Assembly (NCBI RefSeq): GCF_009733845.1
Contig: NZ_WNXZ01000006.1
Location: 1 to 64,000 of the forward strand
Length of the DNA stretch: 64,000 nucleotides
Direction: 5' to 3'
From: Pseudactinotalea terrae
GTDB lineage: Bacteria; Actinomycetota; Actinomycetes; Actinomycetales; Beutenbergiaceae
A model generated the notes under the pieces. It made no database searches, was not told the DNA's origin, and was given only the letters and a program-made list of their open reading frames with translations. A program made the translations under genes and the position numbers. Shown here in pieces: positions 25,793 through 34,504 of this stretch; positions within the stretch are counted from its first letter, which is position 1, and the number at the start of each line of letters is the position of its first letter.

Positions 25793-27337
25793 GTGTCGCA
25801 CCGCCCCGACAGCCCTGTCGCGCCCCGCTCCGCCTCGATCGAGGGGCCCCCCGAGGCGGACGAGTCGTTCTCGGTGCGTGCCGCGCTCCGCTCGCCGCGC
25901 CGGCTGCGGATCGAGATCCTCGGCGGCCTGGTGGTGGCGCTCGCCCTCATCCCCGAGGCCATCGCGTTCTCCATCATCGCCGGTGTCGACCCGCGGGTCG
26001 GTCTGTTCGCCTCCTTCACGATGGCGGTCACGATCGCGATCGTGGGCGGCCGGCCCGCCATGATCTCGGCGGCCACCGGTGCGGTGGCGCTCGTGGTCGC
26101 GCCCGTCGTGACCTCCCACGGTCTCGACTACCTGATCGCGACCGTGATCCTGGCGGGGGTGCTGCAGGTGCTGCTCGGCGTGCTCGGGGTGGCGAAGCTG
26201 ATGCGCTTCATCCCGCGGTCGGTGATGGTCGGGTTCGTCAACGCGCTCGCGATCCTCATCTTCGTGGCGCAGCTGCCGCACCTCGTGGACGTCCCGTGGC
26301 AGGTGTACCCGTTGCTCGTGGCCGGCCTCGTCATCATGGTGCTGCTGCCGCGCTGGACCAAGGTGGTGCCCGCGCCGCTGGTGGCGATCGTGCTGCTGAC
26401 CGTGCTCACGGTCGTGGCGGGCATCCGGGTGCCGACCGTGGGCGACGAGGGCGAGCTGCCCGAGTCGCTGCCGCAGCTGCTGATCCCCGACGTACCGCTG
26501 ACCTTCGAGACGCTGCAGGTCGTCGCCCCCTACGCGCTCGCGATGGCGCTCGTGGGCCTGCTCGAGTCGCTGCTGACCGCGAAGCTGGTCGACGACGTCA
26601 CCGACACCCACTCGAACAAGACCAGGGAGGCGTGGGGCCAGGGCGTCGCGAACCTGGTCACCGGCTTCTTCGGCGGCATGGGCGGCTGCGCGATGATCGG
26701 GCAGACGATGATCAACGTGAAGGCGTCCGGCGCGCGGACACGGATCTCGACCTTCCTGGCCGGAGCCTTCCTGCTCGCCTTGATCGTCGGGCTCGGCGAT
26801 GTCGTCGCGATCATGCCGATGGCTGCCCTGGTCGCCGTGATGGTGATGGTCTCGGTGGGGACCTTCGACTGGCACTCGATCCAGCCCAGCACCCTGCGCC
26901 GGATGCCCAAGTCCGAGACGACGGTGATGGTCGCGACCGTCGCGGTGACGGTCGCGACGCACAACCTCGCCTACGGGGTCATCGTCGGCGTGCTGGTGGC
27001 GATGGTGCTGTTCGCCCGCCGCGTCGCGCACCTCACGAGCGTGACCCGCCTCGATGCCAGCGATGACGACGACGAGCGTGTCTACGCCGTCGAGGGCGAG
27101 CTGTTCTTCGCCTCTTCCAACGACCTCGTCTACCAGTTCGACTACACGGCCGACCCGAAGAAGGTCGTGATCGACATGTCGAAGGCGCACATCTGGGATG
27201 CCTCGACCGTGGCCACGCTCGATGCGATCACGCAGAAGTACGAGCGCAAGGGCAAGACCGTCACGATCGTCGGGATGAACGCCGAGAGCCAGGCGCGCCA
27301 CACCCGCCTCGCCGGCAACCTGGGCACGGGGGAGTAG
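25793..27337 (+). CDS. SulP-family anion transporter with STAS domain
   Basis: 514 residues, about eleven hydrophobic segments and a C-terminal STAS domain (about 430-505; VVIDMSKAHIWDASTVATLD is the STAS core). Sulfate_transp signatures are LIPEAIAFSIIAGVDPRVGL near the start and GGMGGCAMIGQTMINVKASG. SulP proteins import sulfate, bicarbonate or other anions, often with Na+ or H+. GTG at 25793 with AAGGA upstream gives a family-typical short N-terminus; in-frame ATGs upstream encode atypical sequence. The divergent MerR gene is a likely regulator. Confidence 0.85.
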   Translation: MSHRPDSPVAPRSASIEGPPEADESFSVRAALRSPRRLRIEILGGLVVALALIPEAIAFSIIAGVDPRVGLFASFTMAVTIAIVGGRPAMISAATGAVALVVAPVVTSHGLDYLIATVILAGVLQVLLGVLGVAKLMRFIPRSVMVGFVNALAILIFVAQLPHLVDVPWQVYPLLVAGLVIMVLLPRWTKVVPAPLVAIVLLTVLTVVAGIRVPTVGDEGELPESLPQLLIPDVPLTFETLQVVAPYALAMALVGLLESLLTAKLVDDVTDTHSNKTREAWGQGVANLVTGFFGGMGGCAMIGQTMINVKASGARTRISTFLAGAFLLALIVGLGDVVAIMPMAALVAVMVMVSVGTFDWHSIQPSTLRRMPKSETTVMVATVAVTVATHNLAYGVIVGVLVAMVLFARRVAHLTSVTRLDASDDDDERVYAVEGELFFASSNDLVYQFDYTADPKKVVIDMSKAHIWDASTVATLDAITQKYERKGKTVTIVGMNAESQARHTRLAGNLGTGE

Positions 27338-27469
27338 CGCAGACACCCCGCGGACGTTGCGGCGGCCCCGCTCAGTGCGCGGGCCGGGGTTGCCCCAGAG
27401 GGCTGGGACCACGCGACCGGGTGGCTGCGACGCGTGCTCGAGGTCGCCTGAGCGCGACGCGCCAGCCGA
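27338..27469. terminator. Convergent intergenic region with weak bidirectional hairpin
   Basis: 132 bp between convergent SulP and response-regulator genes. GGCTG (27423) and CAGCC (27463-27467) bracket partly complementary CG-rich arms (GCGACGCGT and GCGCGACGCGCC). No T-tracts. Probably the termination region; otherwise I see nothing here. Confidence 0.3.
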
Positions 27470-28093
27470 TCAGCTAGGCAGGATGCCGCGCTCTCTGGCC
27501 ACCGCCACGGCGGCTGTGCGCGACTCCACGTCCAGCTTGTCGTAGAGGTGGGCGAGATGCGTCTTGACGGTGGCGCGGGAGACAAAGAGGGCGCGGGCGA
27601 TCTCGTCGTTGGTGCGGCCGGCGGCGACGAGGCGGAGCACGTCGAGCTCACGCTCGGTCGGGGCGAGCTCGGGTGCGCGGACCCGCCCGAGCAGTCTCGC
27701 CTGGATCGCGGGGCCGAGCGTGGTCTGGCCCAAGGCGGCCGCGCGCACCGCACGCACCAGCTCCTCGGTGGGAGCGTCCTTGAGCAGGTAACCGGTCGCC
27801 CCTGCCTCGATCGCGGCGAGGATGTCGGCGTCGGAGCCATAGGTGGTGATCACCAGCACCGGCGGGCCGCCCGCGCGCGCGAGCGTGCGTGCAGCGTCGG
27901 AACCGCCGAGCCTTCCTGGCCCGAACCGCAGGTCCAGAAGCACCACGTCGGCCGTGTGCATGCCACACCAGCGCAGCAGTTCCTCCGCAGTGCCCATCTC
28001 GGCCACGACCTGCATGTCGTCCTGCGCCCGGATCAGCGCGGACAGGCCGGCGCGGACCACCGGGTGGTCGTCGGCCACCACGACGTCGATCAC
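27470..28093 (-). CDS. NarL/LuxR-family response regulator (third system)
   Basis: 207 residues; receiver with VVVADDHPVVR, Asp in VVLLDLRFGPG, Lys in GYLLKDA, then LuxR HTH (LAPTERELDVLRLVAAGRTN and RALFVSRATVKTHLAHLYDK). The loop after the phospho-Asp is a few residues longer than usual (RFGPGRLGGSDAART), as in the YdfI/DegU-like group paired with MacB transporters. ATG overlaps the kinase stop by four bases. Confidence 0.92.
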   Translation of the reverse strand: MIDVVVADDHPVVRAGLSALIRAQDDMQVVAEMGTAEELLRWCGMHTADVVLLDLRFGPGRLGGSDAARTLARAGGPPVLVITTYGSDADILAAIEAGATGYLLKDAPTEELVRAVRAAALGQTTLGPAIQARLLGRVRAPELAPTERELDVLRLVAAGRTNDEIARALFVSRATVKTHLAHLYDKLDVESRTAAVAVARERGILPS

Positions 28094-29286
28094 AGCCCCT
28101 CCTCCGACTCCGCGCCGAGCGGGAGGATCACTGCCAGCGCAGTGCCTTCCCCGGGGGCGGTTTCCAGGACCAGCCTGCCGCCCAACTCGCGCACGCGGGA
28201 GCGCATCGCCGCCAGCCCGTAGCCGCCGCCCGAGGTGACGGCCGCCGCGGGATCGAAGCCACGGCCGTCATCGACCACGTCAAGCATGACCTGTGCCGTC
28301 GTGTAGGTCAGCGTCACGTCGGCACGCGAGGCAGCCGCGTGCTGCGTCACGTTCCCCAGCGCTGATTGCGTGATCCGTAGCAGCGCGGTCTCCACGGCGA
28401 CGTCGAGGCCACGTGCCCCGCCGGTCACACGCACGCGCACGTCAACGCTCTCCGCGCGAGCGGCGACACGCTCGAGCGCTGCCAGCAGCGTCGACCCGTC
28501 GAGATCGCCCGGAGCGAGCGCTCGCACCACCCGGCGCGCCTCGGCCAGGTTGTCCTTCGCGGCCTCGCGTGCCTGCGTCACCAGACCGGTGGCGCGCTCG
28601 GAGTCCGGCTGGTCCTGCGCTGCCCGCAGCAGCAGCTCCACCGCTGAGAACCCCTGCGCGAGCGTGTCGTGGATCTCGCGGGCCATGCGCTCGCGCTCCA
28701 CCGCCAGCACCCGCTCTCGCTCGGCGTCGGCCAGGTGCACGCGCGCCGCAGCGAGCTCGGACAAGGCCCGCTGCCGCTCCTGCGACTGCTGCACAATCGC
28801 CTCTAGCCCGACCACGAACCCGATCGCAACCAGACCACCGATCACCGGGCCGATCGCATACCCGACCGAGCCATCGCCGTCCGCCATCCGCATCAGGCCG
28901 AACCCGACCGTGGTCGCGACCGTGAGTGCCACCGCGCCGGCGCCCCAGCGCGGGCCGAGCACGTGCAGCTGCAGCAGCATGAGCGGGAACGCGATCCACA
29001 GCGCGCCAGGCGTGGCGAGCACCATCGCCGCCCACGCCAGCAGCAGCGCCAGCATCCACGCGCGCTCGGGCCACCACGCGCTGCCGCGCCCCTCGACGGG
29101 TCGCTCGTGGACCCGCACCCGCCGCCGCCCCGCGGCGTAGAGCGCCACCAGCACTGCGCCGGTCGCGAGCGTCCGCCAGCCCTGCCCGGCTCCGAACGTC
29201 AGCGCCACGGCGAGCGCGACCAGCCCGAGCAGGAGCACGTCGAGTCCACGCAGCATCGCTCTCGGAGCGTCGACCCAGCCTCGCAC
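28090..29286 (-). CDS. NarL-type sensor histidine kinase (third system)
   Basis: 398 residues; about five membrane helices to residue ~150, coiled coil, HisKA_3 box AREIHDTLAQGFSAVELLLR, HATPase with DDGRGFDP and GGGYGLAAMRSRVRELGG. GTG start with TAGCGT six bases upstream, i.e. leaderless-type. It is divergent from a MacB-like ABC transporter, its likely target. Confidence 0.9.
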   Translation of the reverse strand: MRGWVDAPRAMLRGLDVLLLGLVALAVALTFGAGQGWRTLATGAVLVALYAAGRRRVRVHERPVEGRGSAWWPERAWMLALLLAWAAMVLATPGALWIAFPLMLLQLHVLGPRWGAGAVALTVATTVGFGLMRMADGDGSVGYAIGPVIGGLVAIGFVVGLEAIVQQSQERQRALSELAAARVHLADAERERVLAVERERMAREIHDTLAQGFSAVELLLRAAQDQPDSERATGLVTQAREAAKDNLAEARRVVRALAPGDLDGSTLLAALERVAARAESVDVRVRVTGGARGLDVAVETALLRITQSALGNVTQHAAASRADVTLTYTTAQVMLDVVDDGRGFDPAAAVTSGGGYGLAAMRSRVRELGGRLVLETAPGEGTALAVILPLGAESEEGL

Positions 29287-29292
29287 CCCGCC

Positions 29293-29298
29293 ACGCTA
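29293..29298 (-). promoter_or_regulatory. TAGCGT -10 box of the third sensor kinase
   Basis: Minus-strand TAGCGT followed by six bases and the GTG at 29286. Confidence 0.4.
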
Positions 29299-29321
29299 GC
29301 CCGGACGCCGCCCGCGGCATC

Positions 29322-29343
29322 GGCCAAAGGAATGAAGCTGGCC
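29322..29343. promoter_or_regulatory. GGCCA-N12-TGGCC inverted repeat
   Basis: A small perfect inverted repeat in the 152-bp divergent region between the third kinase and the ABC permease. Candidate response-regulator site by position only. Adjacent TAGCGT (29293-29298, minus strand) is the kinase -10. Confidence 0.3.
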
Positions 29344-29438
29344 TCAGCCCCCCGGCCACGCAGGACCACACCGGCGTCCGATGGCTCGAGCGCGCCGGGG
29401 AGCGAGTGTGGGGGAGTCCCGTTCTCCAGGAGGTCATC

Positions 29439-30515
29439 TTGTTCGTCGCCCTGCGCGATCTGCGTCACGCCCGCGGTCGTTTCGCCCTCGTCACGACCGT
29501 TGTCGTCATGGTCGCCCTGCTCGTTACGTTCCTGTCGATGCTCACCGCCGGGCTGGCCCGTGCCTCGACCTCGGCTATCACCGACCTGCCCGTCGACCAT
29601 CTCGCGTTCACCACGTCCGAGGAGGGCGCCGATCCCGACGTCACCTCCTCCCGCGTCACCGAGACCGAGTGGGAGGCCTGGGCGAAGGAGCCCGGCGTGA
29701 GCGCCGCCGACCCGCTCGGCATCGTGACTACGCGCGCAACCGCCGAGACCACCACTGCTGTGACCACCTTCGGGGTGGACCCGGGCTCCGCGCTCGCGCC
29801 CGCCGGGCTGGCCGACGGCGAGGTGGTGCTGACTGCCGGCGCTGCCGATGACCTCGGGATCGATGTGGGCGGCGAGCTCATACTCGACGGCGAAGCCTTC
29901 CAGGTCAGTGCGCTCGCCGAAGAGGATCTCGAGTACTCGCATACCCCCGTGGTGTGGATGTCGCTGGCCGACTGGCAGGCGATCGGGGCCCGTGGGGTAG
30001 CCGACGACGGCTCGGTCGCCACGGTCGTGGCGCTCACCACCGACGGCTCGGTGGACCTCGCGGCCGCCGACGCCGCCATCGGGACTACCACCGTGAGCAC
30101 GCACGACGCGCGCGCCGCGGTCTCCTCCTTCACGGCCGAGAACACCTCACTGACCACCATGCAGGGCTTCCTGATGGCGATCTCGGCGCTGGTGGTCGGT
30201 GCGTTCTTCACCGTGTGGACCATCGGGCGGCAGGGCGACATCGCGGTGCTCAAGGCACTTGGCGCCCCGACCGGGTACCTGCTGCTGGACGCCGTGGGAC
30301 AGGCGGCGCTGCTGCTCGTGGGTGGCGTGGCCGTGGGCACCGGCATCGCGGCCGGCGCCGCGACCCTGCTCGGCGGGGCCCTCCCGGTGCTGGTCTCGCC
30401 CGCCACCACGCTCGTGCCCGCCGCCGCGCTGGTCGTGCTCGGGCTCCTGGGCGCCGGTGCCGCCGTCATGCGCATCACTCGAACCGACCCGCACGCCGCG
30501 CTGGCGTCTCGCTGA
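29439..30515 (+). CDS. MacB/FtsX-like ABC transporter permease
   Basis: 358 residues. One membrane helix at the N-terminus (FALVTTVVVMVALLVTFLSM), a ~200-residue extracytoplasmic domain, and three C-terminal helices with the FtsX-family coupling segment GRQGDIAVLKALGAPTGYLL. The TTG at 29439 is chosen because AGGAGG lies five bases upstream; the in-frame ATG at 29406 has no ribosome site. Followed after 15 bases by its ATPase. Likely peptide, lipoprotein or antibiotic export. Confidence 0.87.
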   Translation: MFVALRDLRHARGRFALVTTVVVMVALLVTFLSMLTAGLARASTSAITDLPVDHLAFTTSEEGADPDVTSSRVTETEWEAWAKEPGVSAADPLGIVTTRATAETTTAVTTFGVDPGSALAPAGLADGEVVLTAGAADDLGIDVGGELILDGEAFQVSALAEEDLEYSHTPVVWMSLADWQAIGARGVADDGSVATVVALTTDGSVDLAAADAAIGTTTVSTHDARAAVSSFTAENTSLTTMQGFLMAISALVVGAFFTVWTIGRQGDIAVLKALGAPTGYLLLDAVGQAALLLVGGVAVGTGIAAGAATLLGGALPVLVSPATTLVPAAALVVLGLLGAGAAVMRITRTDPHAALASR

Positions 30516-30530
30516 GAGAAGGAACTCCGA

Positions 30531-31220
30531 ATGGATCTGCGACTCGATGACATCCGCCTCGTCTACCCCGACGGCGAGGGCACCTTGACCGCCGTCGACG
30601 GCGTATCGCTCCGCGTTCCTTCAGGAACGACGACGGCGCTGCTCGGTCCCTCCGGTGCCGGCAAGTCGAGCCTGCTCGCCGTGGCCGCCGGCCTCACCCG
30701 GCCCTCCGAGGGGCAGGTGCGCATCGGAGGCGAGGTGGTGCTCACCCCGACCACGAGCGACCCCGATGCCACCCGACTCCGCCTCGACCGCATCGGCCTG
30801 GTCTTCCAGCAGCCACAGCTGATCGGATCGCTGACGGCGCTCGAGCAGCTCGAGCTGCAGGCCCATCTGCGCGGCAAGCGGAGGTCCACGGTGCGGGCGC
30901 ACGCGCTCGAGCTGCTCGACGCCGTCGGGCTTGGGGAACAGGCGCACAAGCGACCCGCCACGCTCTCTGGCGGACAGCGGCAGCGCGTCGCCATCGCCCG
31001 CGCCCTCGTCGGCTCGCCGGACGTGCTGCTCGTCGACGAGCCGACCTCCGCGCTCGACCAGGAACGCGGCACTCAGGTGGTCGAGCTTCTCACGCGCCTC
31101 GGTCGCGAGCTCGATGCCGCCGTCCTGCTGGTCTCCCACGACGCCGGCACCCTCGGGAGCGTCGACGACACCGCCCAGATGATCGACGGCGCGCTCAGCA
31201 ACTGCCGGTCGGGCCACTAG
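30531..31220 (+). CDS. MacB/LolD-like ABC ATPase
   Basis: 229 residues. Walker A GPSGAGKSSL, Q-loop FQQPQLIGSL, signature LSGGQRQRVAIARAL, Walker B VLLVDEPTSALD and H-switch VSHDAG are complete. Partner of the permease just upstream, with AGAAGGA-type ribosome site before the ATG. Together they form a mechanotransmission-type exporter probably induced by the divergent kinase/regulator pair. Confidence 0.92.
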   Translation: MDLRLDDIRLVYPDGEGTLTAVDGVSLRVPSGTTTALLGPSGAGKSSLLAVAAGLTRPSEGQVRIGGEVVLTPTTSDPDATRLRLDRIGLVFQQPQLIGSLTALEQLELQAHLRGKRRSTVRAHALELLDAVGLGEQAHKRPATLSGGQRQRVAIARALVGSPDVLLVDEPTSALDQERGTQVVELLTRLGRELDAAVLLVSHDAGTLGSVDDTAQMIDGALSNCRSGH

Positions 31221-31242
31221 GGTCACTTCTCGGCCCGTGACC
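31221..31242. promoter_or_regulatory. GGTCAC-N10-GTGACC inverted repeat before the permease
   Basis: Directly follows the ATPase stop codon and ends 13 bases before the permease's ribosome site. Six-base perfect arms fit an operator or a small transcript hairpin; not long enough for a confident terminator. Confidence 0.35.
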
Positions 31243-31266
31243 GAGCACTGCAGCCGGAGGAAACCC

Positions 31267-32628
31267 TTGCTGAACTTCACCTGGCGTCGCCATGGCGACG
31301 GCCGCACCATCGCGCCCGGAGCGGTGGTCGCTCCCGACGAGCGGCTCAGCTGGCCGCGCACGATCGGGATCGGGATGCAGCACGTCGTGGCCATGTTCGG
31401 CTCGACGTTCCTCGTCCCGCTGCTGACCGGGCTCCCACCGGCCACGACGCTGTTCTTCTCCGCGATCGGCACGGTCGCTTTCCTGCTGATCACCAAGAAC
31501 CGCCTGCCCAGCTACCTGGGCTCGAGCTTCGCGTTCATCGCCCCGATCGGTGCCGCGGCCGGCACCCACGGGATGTCGAGTGCGCTCGGCGGGGTGGTGG
31601 TCACCGGCGCGTTGCTGGCGATCGTCGGCCTGGTGGTGCACCTGGCCGGGTCGCGCTGGATCGACGTGGTGATGCCGCCGGTCGTCACCGGCACGATCGT
31701 CGCGCTGATCGGCTTCAACCTCGCACCCGCGGCCTGGGGAACCTGCCAGCAGGAGATCGTCGACGGCGAGATCGTCTCCATCTGCACCAACGGCGTGCGC
31801 GCCGCCCCGGTCACCGCGATCATCACGATCCTCGCCGTCGTGCTCGTCACCGTGCTGTTCCGCGGCATCCTCGGCCGGCTGTCGATCCTGGTCGGCGTCG
31901 TCATCGGCTACGTGGCCGCGACCGTGCGTGGCGAGGTCGACTTCAGCGCGGTGGGCGAGGCCGCGTGGATCGGGTTGCCGCAGTTCACCACGCCGACGTT
32001 CACGCCCGCCGTGCTCGGACTGTTCGTCCCCGTGGTTCTGGTGCTCGTGGCGGAGAACGTCGGGCACGTGAAATCGGTGGCCGCGATGACTGGTCAGAAC
32101 TTCGACAAGGTGACCGGCCGCGCGCTCCTGGCCGATGGTGTCGCCACCGTGTTCGCCGGTGCCGGCGGCGGTTCCGGCACCACCACCTACGCCGAGAACA
32201 TCGGCGTCATGGGGGCCACCCGCGTGTACTCGACCGCCGCCTACTGGGTCGCCGCGGCGACGGCGCTCGTGCTCTCCCTCTCACCCAAGTTCGGCGAGCT
32301 GATCGCCACCATCCCGGCGGGCGTGCTCGGCGGCGCCGCGACCGTGCTCTACGGCATGGTCGGCGTGCTGGGTGCCCGCATCTGGGTGCAGAACAAGGTG
32401 AACTTCGCCGACCCGATCAACCTGACGACGGCGGCGATCGCCCTCATCGTCGGCATCGCGAACTACACCTGGAGGCCAGGCGCGATGACGTTCGAGGGCA
32501 TCGCGCTCGGCACGGTCGCCGCCATCGGCGTCTACCACCTGATGCGGGCCATCGGGCGCTGGCGTGGCACCGCGGGACAGGAGCCTGCCAGCCCGGCGAG
32601 CATCGAGGACGCGCCGACGGCGTCCTGA
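31267..32628 (+). CDS. Uracil/xanthine permease, NCS2 family
   Basis: 453 residues, about 12-14 hydrophobic segments. Family signatures include GMQHVVAMFGSTFLVPLLTG, LPSYLGSSFAFIAP, the substrate-site segment VLVAENVGHVKSVAAMTG, and GGSGTTTYAENIGVMGATRV. Imports uracil or xanthine with H+. TTG at 31267 is preferred to GTG 31237 because GGAGG lies six bases before it; it also removes atypical leading residues. No purine riboswitch is visible upstream. Confidence 0.9.
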   Translation: MLNFTWRRHGDGRTIAPGAVVAPDERLSWPRTIGIGMQHVVAMFGSTFLVPLLTGLPPATTLFFSAIGTVAFLLITKNRLPSYLGSSFAFIAPIGAAAGTHGMSSALGGVVVTGALLAIVGLVVHLAGSRWIDVVMPPVVTGTIVALIGFNLAPAAWGTCQQEIVDGEIVSICTNGVRAAPVTAIITILAVVLVTVLFRGILGRLSILVGVVIGYVAATVRGEVDFSAVGEAAWIGLPQFTTPTFTPAVLGLFVPVVLVLVAENVGHVKSVAAMTGQNFDKVTGRALLADGVATVFAGAGGGSGTTTYAENIGVMGATRVYSTAAYWVAAATALVLSLSPKFGELIATIPAGVLGGAATVLYGMVGVLGARIWVQNKVNFADPINLTTAAIALIVGIANYTWRPGAMTFEGIALGTVAAIGVYHLMRAIGRWRGTAGQEPASPASIEDAPTAS

Positions 32629-32636
32629 CGGCCCGG

Positions 32637-33047
32637 TCAGGCAGCCAGCCGGAAGATCGGGAAGACGCGGCCCTCGGCGGTCTTCTCGTACCCGGCAAAC
32701 GCGCTGGACATGCTCTTGAATCGCTCCCACATCGCGTCGCGCTCGGCTCCGGTCAGCTCCTCGACGTTCGCGCGGTGAGTCTCGACGGGATCCCCGGGAA
32801 CCTCGATGTCGACCTGCTCGGTGCGGCGAAGTCCGTAGACCCAGGCGGGGTGCTTCGGTGAGCCGCCGGCGGAACCGACGATGTGCCAGGCGCCGTCGGC
32901 CTGCACGGCGGCCAGCGGGGCGATGCGGATGGTGTCGTCCTTCTTCGGGACGTGCACGAGCACCAGGCTCTTGCCGAAGGCGATGGGCTCGTTGACCTCC
33001 CCCGCGTTGGCTCGGAAGGTGTCGATGATCTGCTGGTTGAAGTCCAT
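32637..33047 (-). CDS. F420-dependent nitroreductase/quinone-reductase family protein
   Basis: 136 residues of the deazaflavin-dependent (DDN/DUF385) family: split-barrel core with DTIRIAPLAAVQADGAWHIV, SPKHPAWVYGLRRTEQVDIEV and FKSMSSAFAGYEKTAEGRV. Members use reduced F420 on quinones, nitro compounds or fatty acids. The ATG at 33047 gives a normal N-terminus. Divergent from a GbsR/MarR regulator, with a 26-bp palindrome between, so expression is probably ligand-controlled. Confidence 0.85.
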   Translation of the reverse strand: MDFNQQIIDTFRANAGEVNEPIAFGKSLVLVHVPKKDDTIRIAPLAAVQADGAWHIVGSAGGSPKHPAWVYGLRRTEQVDIEVPGDPVETHRANVEELTGAERDAMWERFKSMSSAFAGYEKTAEGRVFPIFRLAA

Positions 33048-33121
33048 GCTCGCCGCAACGTCGCGGCAGGTCCCGCAGATTCCCCGCCAGAAGCGGACCG
33101 TCACGCACGTCACAGACTCCA

Positions 33122-33147
33122 GTCGTTGCAGTAATAACTGCAACGAC
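33122..33147. promoter_or_regulatory. 26-bp perfect palindromic operator of the GbsR regulator
   Basis: GTCGTTGCAGT (33122-33132), AATA, ACTGCAACGAC (33137-33147). It lies between the reductase and regulator genes, three bases before the regulator's TACGGT -10, so bound protein would block that promoter. Length and symmetry fit a MarR/GbsR dimer. Confidence 0.75.
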
Positions 33148-33149
33148 GG

Positions 33150-33155
33150 TACGGT
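33150..33155 (+). promoter_or_regulatory. TACGGT -10 box of the GbsR regulator
   Basis: TACGGT, six bases, then GTG at 33162; adjoins the 26-bp palindrome, which would block it. Confidence 0.45.
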
Positions 33156-33161
33156 CGGGAG

Positions 33162-33647
33162 GTGACGACGACTCAGGAGCTGACGCAGGCGGAGGCCGCC
33201 TACGTGGACGAGATCGCGGAGTTCTTCGTGGGTGAGGGGCTGCCGCTCATCGCCGGCCGGGTGATCGGGTGGCTGCTGATCAGCGATCCGCCCGAGCAGA
33301 CCCCGGCGCAGCTGACGGCGGCGCTGCAGGTCAGCAGGAGCTCGATCTCCTCGGCGATGCGACTGCTCACGCCGAGCGGCCTGGTGGAGCGCACCCGTCG
33401 GCGCGGCGACCGGTCCGAGTACTTCCGGATCGCCCCGGAGGGCTGGAGCCGGATGCTGATGCGTCGGTACTCGCAGACGACGGCGTTCCGCGAGGTCACC
33501 GAGCGTGGGCTCGAGCTGCTGGCCGGCGCCGAGCCCGCGCGGCGCGAGCGGCTGGAGCAGGTGACCGACCTGTACCGGTTCCTGGAGAGCGAGCTCCCCG
33601 CGTTGCTGGAGCGGTGGCGTTCGCGCCAGCAGGGCGGCCGACCGTGA
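33162..33647 (+). CDS. GbsR/MarR-family transcriptional regulator
   Basis: 161 residues, winged helix of the GbsR type: EFFVGEGLPLIAGRVIGWLL, TPAQLTAALQVSRSSISSAM, LVERTRRRGDRSEYFRI, then a C-terminal coiled coil. GTG start with TACGGT exactly six bases before it, so probably leaderless. Stop overlaps the hydrolase start by four bases. Likely represses itself, the hydrolase and the divergent reductase through the palindrome. Confidence 0.88.
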   Translation: MTTTQELTQAEAAYVDEIAEFFVGEGLPLIAGRVIGWLLISDPPEQTPAQLTAALQVSRSSISSAMRLLTPSGLVERTRRRGDRSEYFRIAPEGWSRMLMRRYSQTTAFREVTERGLELLAGAEPARRERLEQVTDLYRFLESELPALLERWRSRQQGGRP

Positions 33648-34504
33648 GCGGCCCCGAGCCGATCGTCACGCACGAGTGGATCGACCAGCCGGAGGGTCGC
33701 CTCCAGGTCACCAGGGCCGGCAGCGGTGGCCATCCGGTGGTGCTGCTCAGCGGTGCAGGTGTCGACAACGCACATCTCAGCTGGGCGCGGCTGATCCCAG
33801 CGCTGGCCGTGGACCGGTCCGTCTATGCCGTCGACTGGCCGAAGCAGGGTGGCAGCATCCCGTGGGACGGCCTGGCGGATCACGCCCGGCTGCAGCGCGT
33901 GGTCATCACCCTGATCGATCACTACGGGCTCGAGCAGGTGGACCTGGTGGGCCTGTCGCAGGGCGCTGCGCTCGCGCTGGCCACCGCGATCGACCATCCG
34001 CAGCGAGTCCGCCGGCTGGTCGCGATGGCGCCGGCCGGGATCATCTCGTTCTCGCCCGTTGTGCACCAGCTGCTGTGGCTGACGGCGAAGCTGCCGCTGC
34101 TGAACGCGACGCTGCCATCGCTGATGTTCCGCACTCGCGCCGGGGTGGCACGGTTCGTGCGCTCCTCCTTGATCCCCGGCCCTGTCGAGGACGTCGAGGA
34201 GATCGTCGACGAGGTCGTGACCGAGCTGGCGCGCGCCGGTGGTGGCGGCTCGTCCGACTGGCAGAACGCCTCGATCGGCTTCTGGCGGATGCGGGTGGAC
34301 CTGCGCCCCCGGCTGCACACGATCTCGTGCCCCACGCTGTTCATCCAGGGCACGGCGGACATCGGCGTCGCGCCGAAGCACACGCGGGCCGCTGCGGCCC
34401 AGGTCCCCGGCGCCCGGCTCGAGATGATCGAGGGGGCCGGGCACTGGGTCAACCGCCAGGAGCCCGAACGGGTGAAACGCCTGGTGCGCGACTTCTTGTC
34501 CTGA
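33644..34504 (+). CDS. Alpha/beta hydrolase
   Basis: 286 residues. Oxyanion region VVLLSGAGVDNAHLSW, nucleophile elbow GLSQGA (Ser), Asp in GTADIGV, and catalytic His in GAGHWVN. Cytoplasmic, no signal. Co-transcribed with the GbsR regulator (GTGA overlap). Could degrade the compound that the regulator senses; substrate unknown. Confidence 0.85.
   Translation: MSGPEPIVTHEWIDQPEGRLQVTRAGSGGHPVVLLSGAGVDNAHLSWARLIPALAVDRSVYAVDWPKQGGSIPWDGLADHARLQRVVITLIDHYGLEQVDLVGLSQGAALALATAIDHPQRVRRLVAMAPAGIISFSPVVHQLLWLTAKLPLLNATLPSLMFRTRAGVARFVRSSLIPGPVEDVEEIVDEVVTELARAGGGGSSDWQNASIGFWRMRVDLRPRLHTISCPTLFIQGTADIGVAPKHTRAAAAQVPGARLEMIEGAGHWVNRQEPERVKRLVRDFLS

Noticed and set aside
25628-27412. Long N-terminal extension in frame with the MerR regulator on the minus strand
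   Set aside because: It is the antisense of the SulP gene, with His/Asp/Arg-rich meaningless sequence; the MerR domain only begins near 25627.
29406-29438. ATG at 29406 as ABC permease start
   Set aside because: AGGAGG five bases before the TTG at 29439 is decisive, and the extra residues are not membrane-protein-like.
31237-31267. GTG at 31237 as the uracil/xanthine permease start
   Set aside because: The TTG at 31267 has GGAGG at ideal spacing, and the GTG lies within the inverted repeat without a ribosome site.
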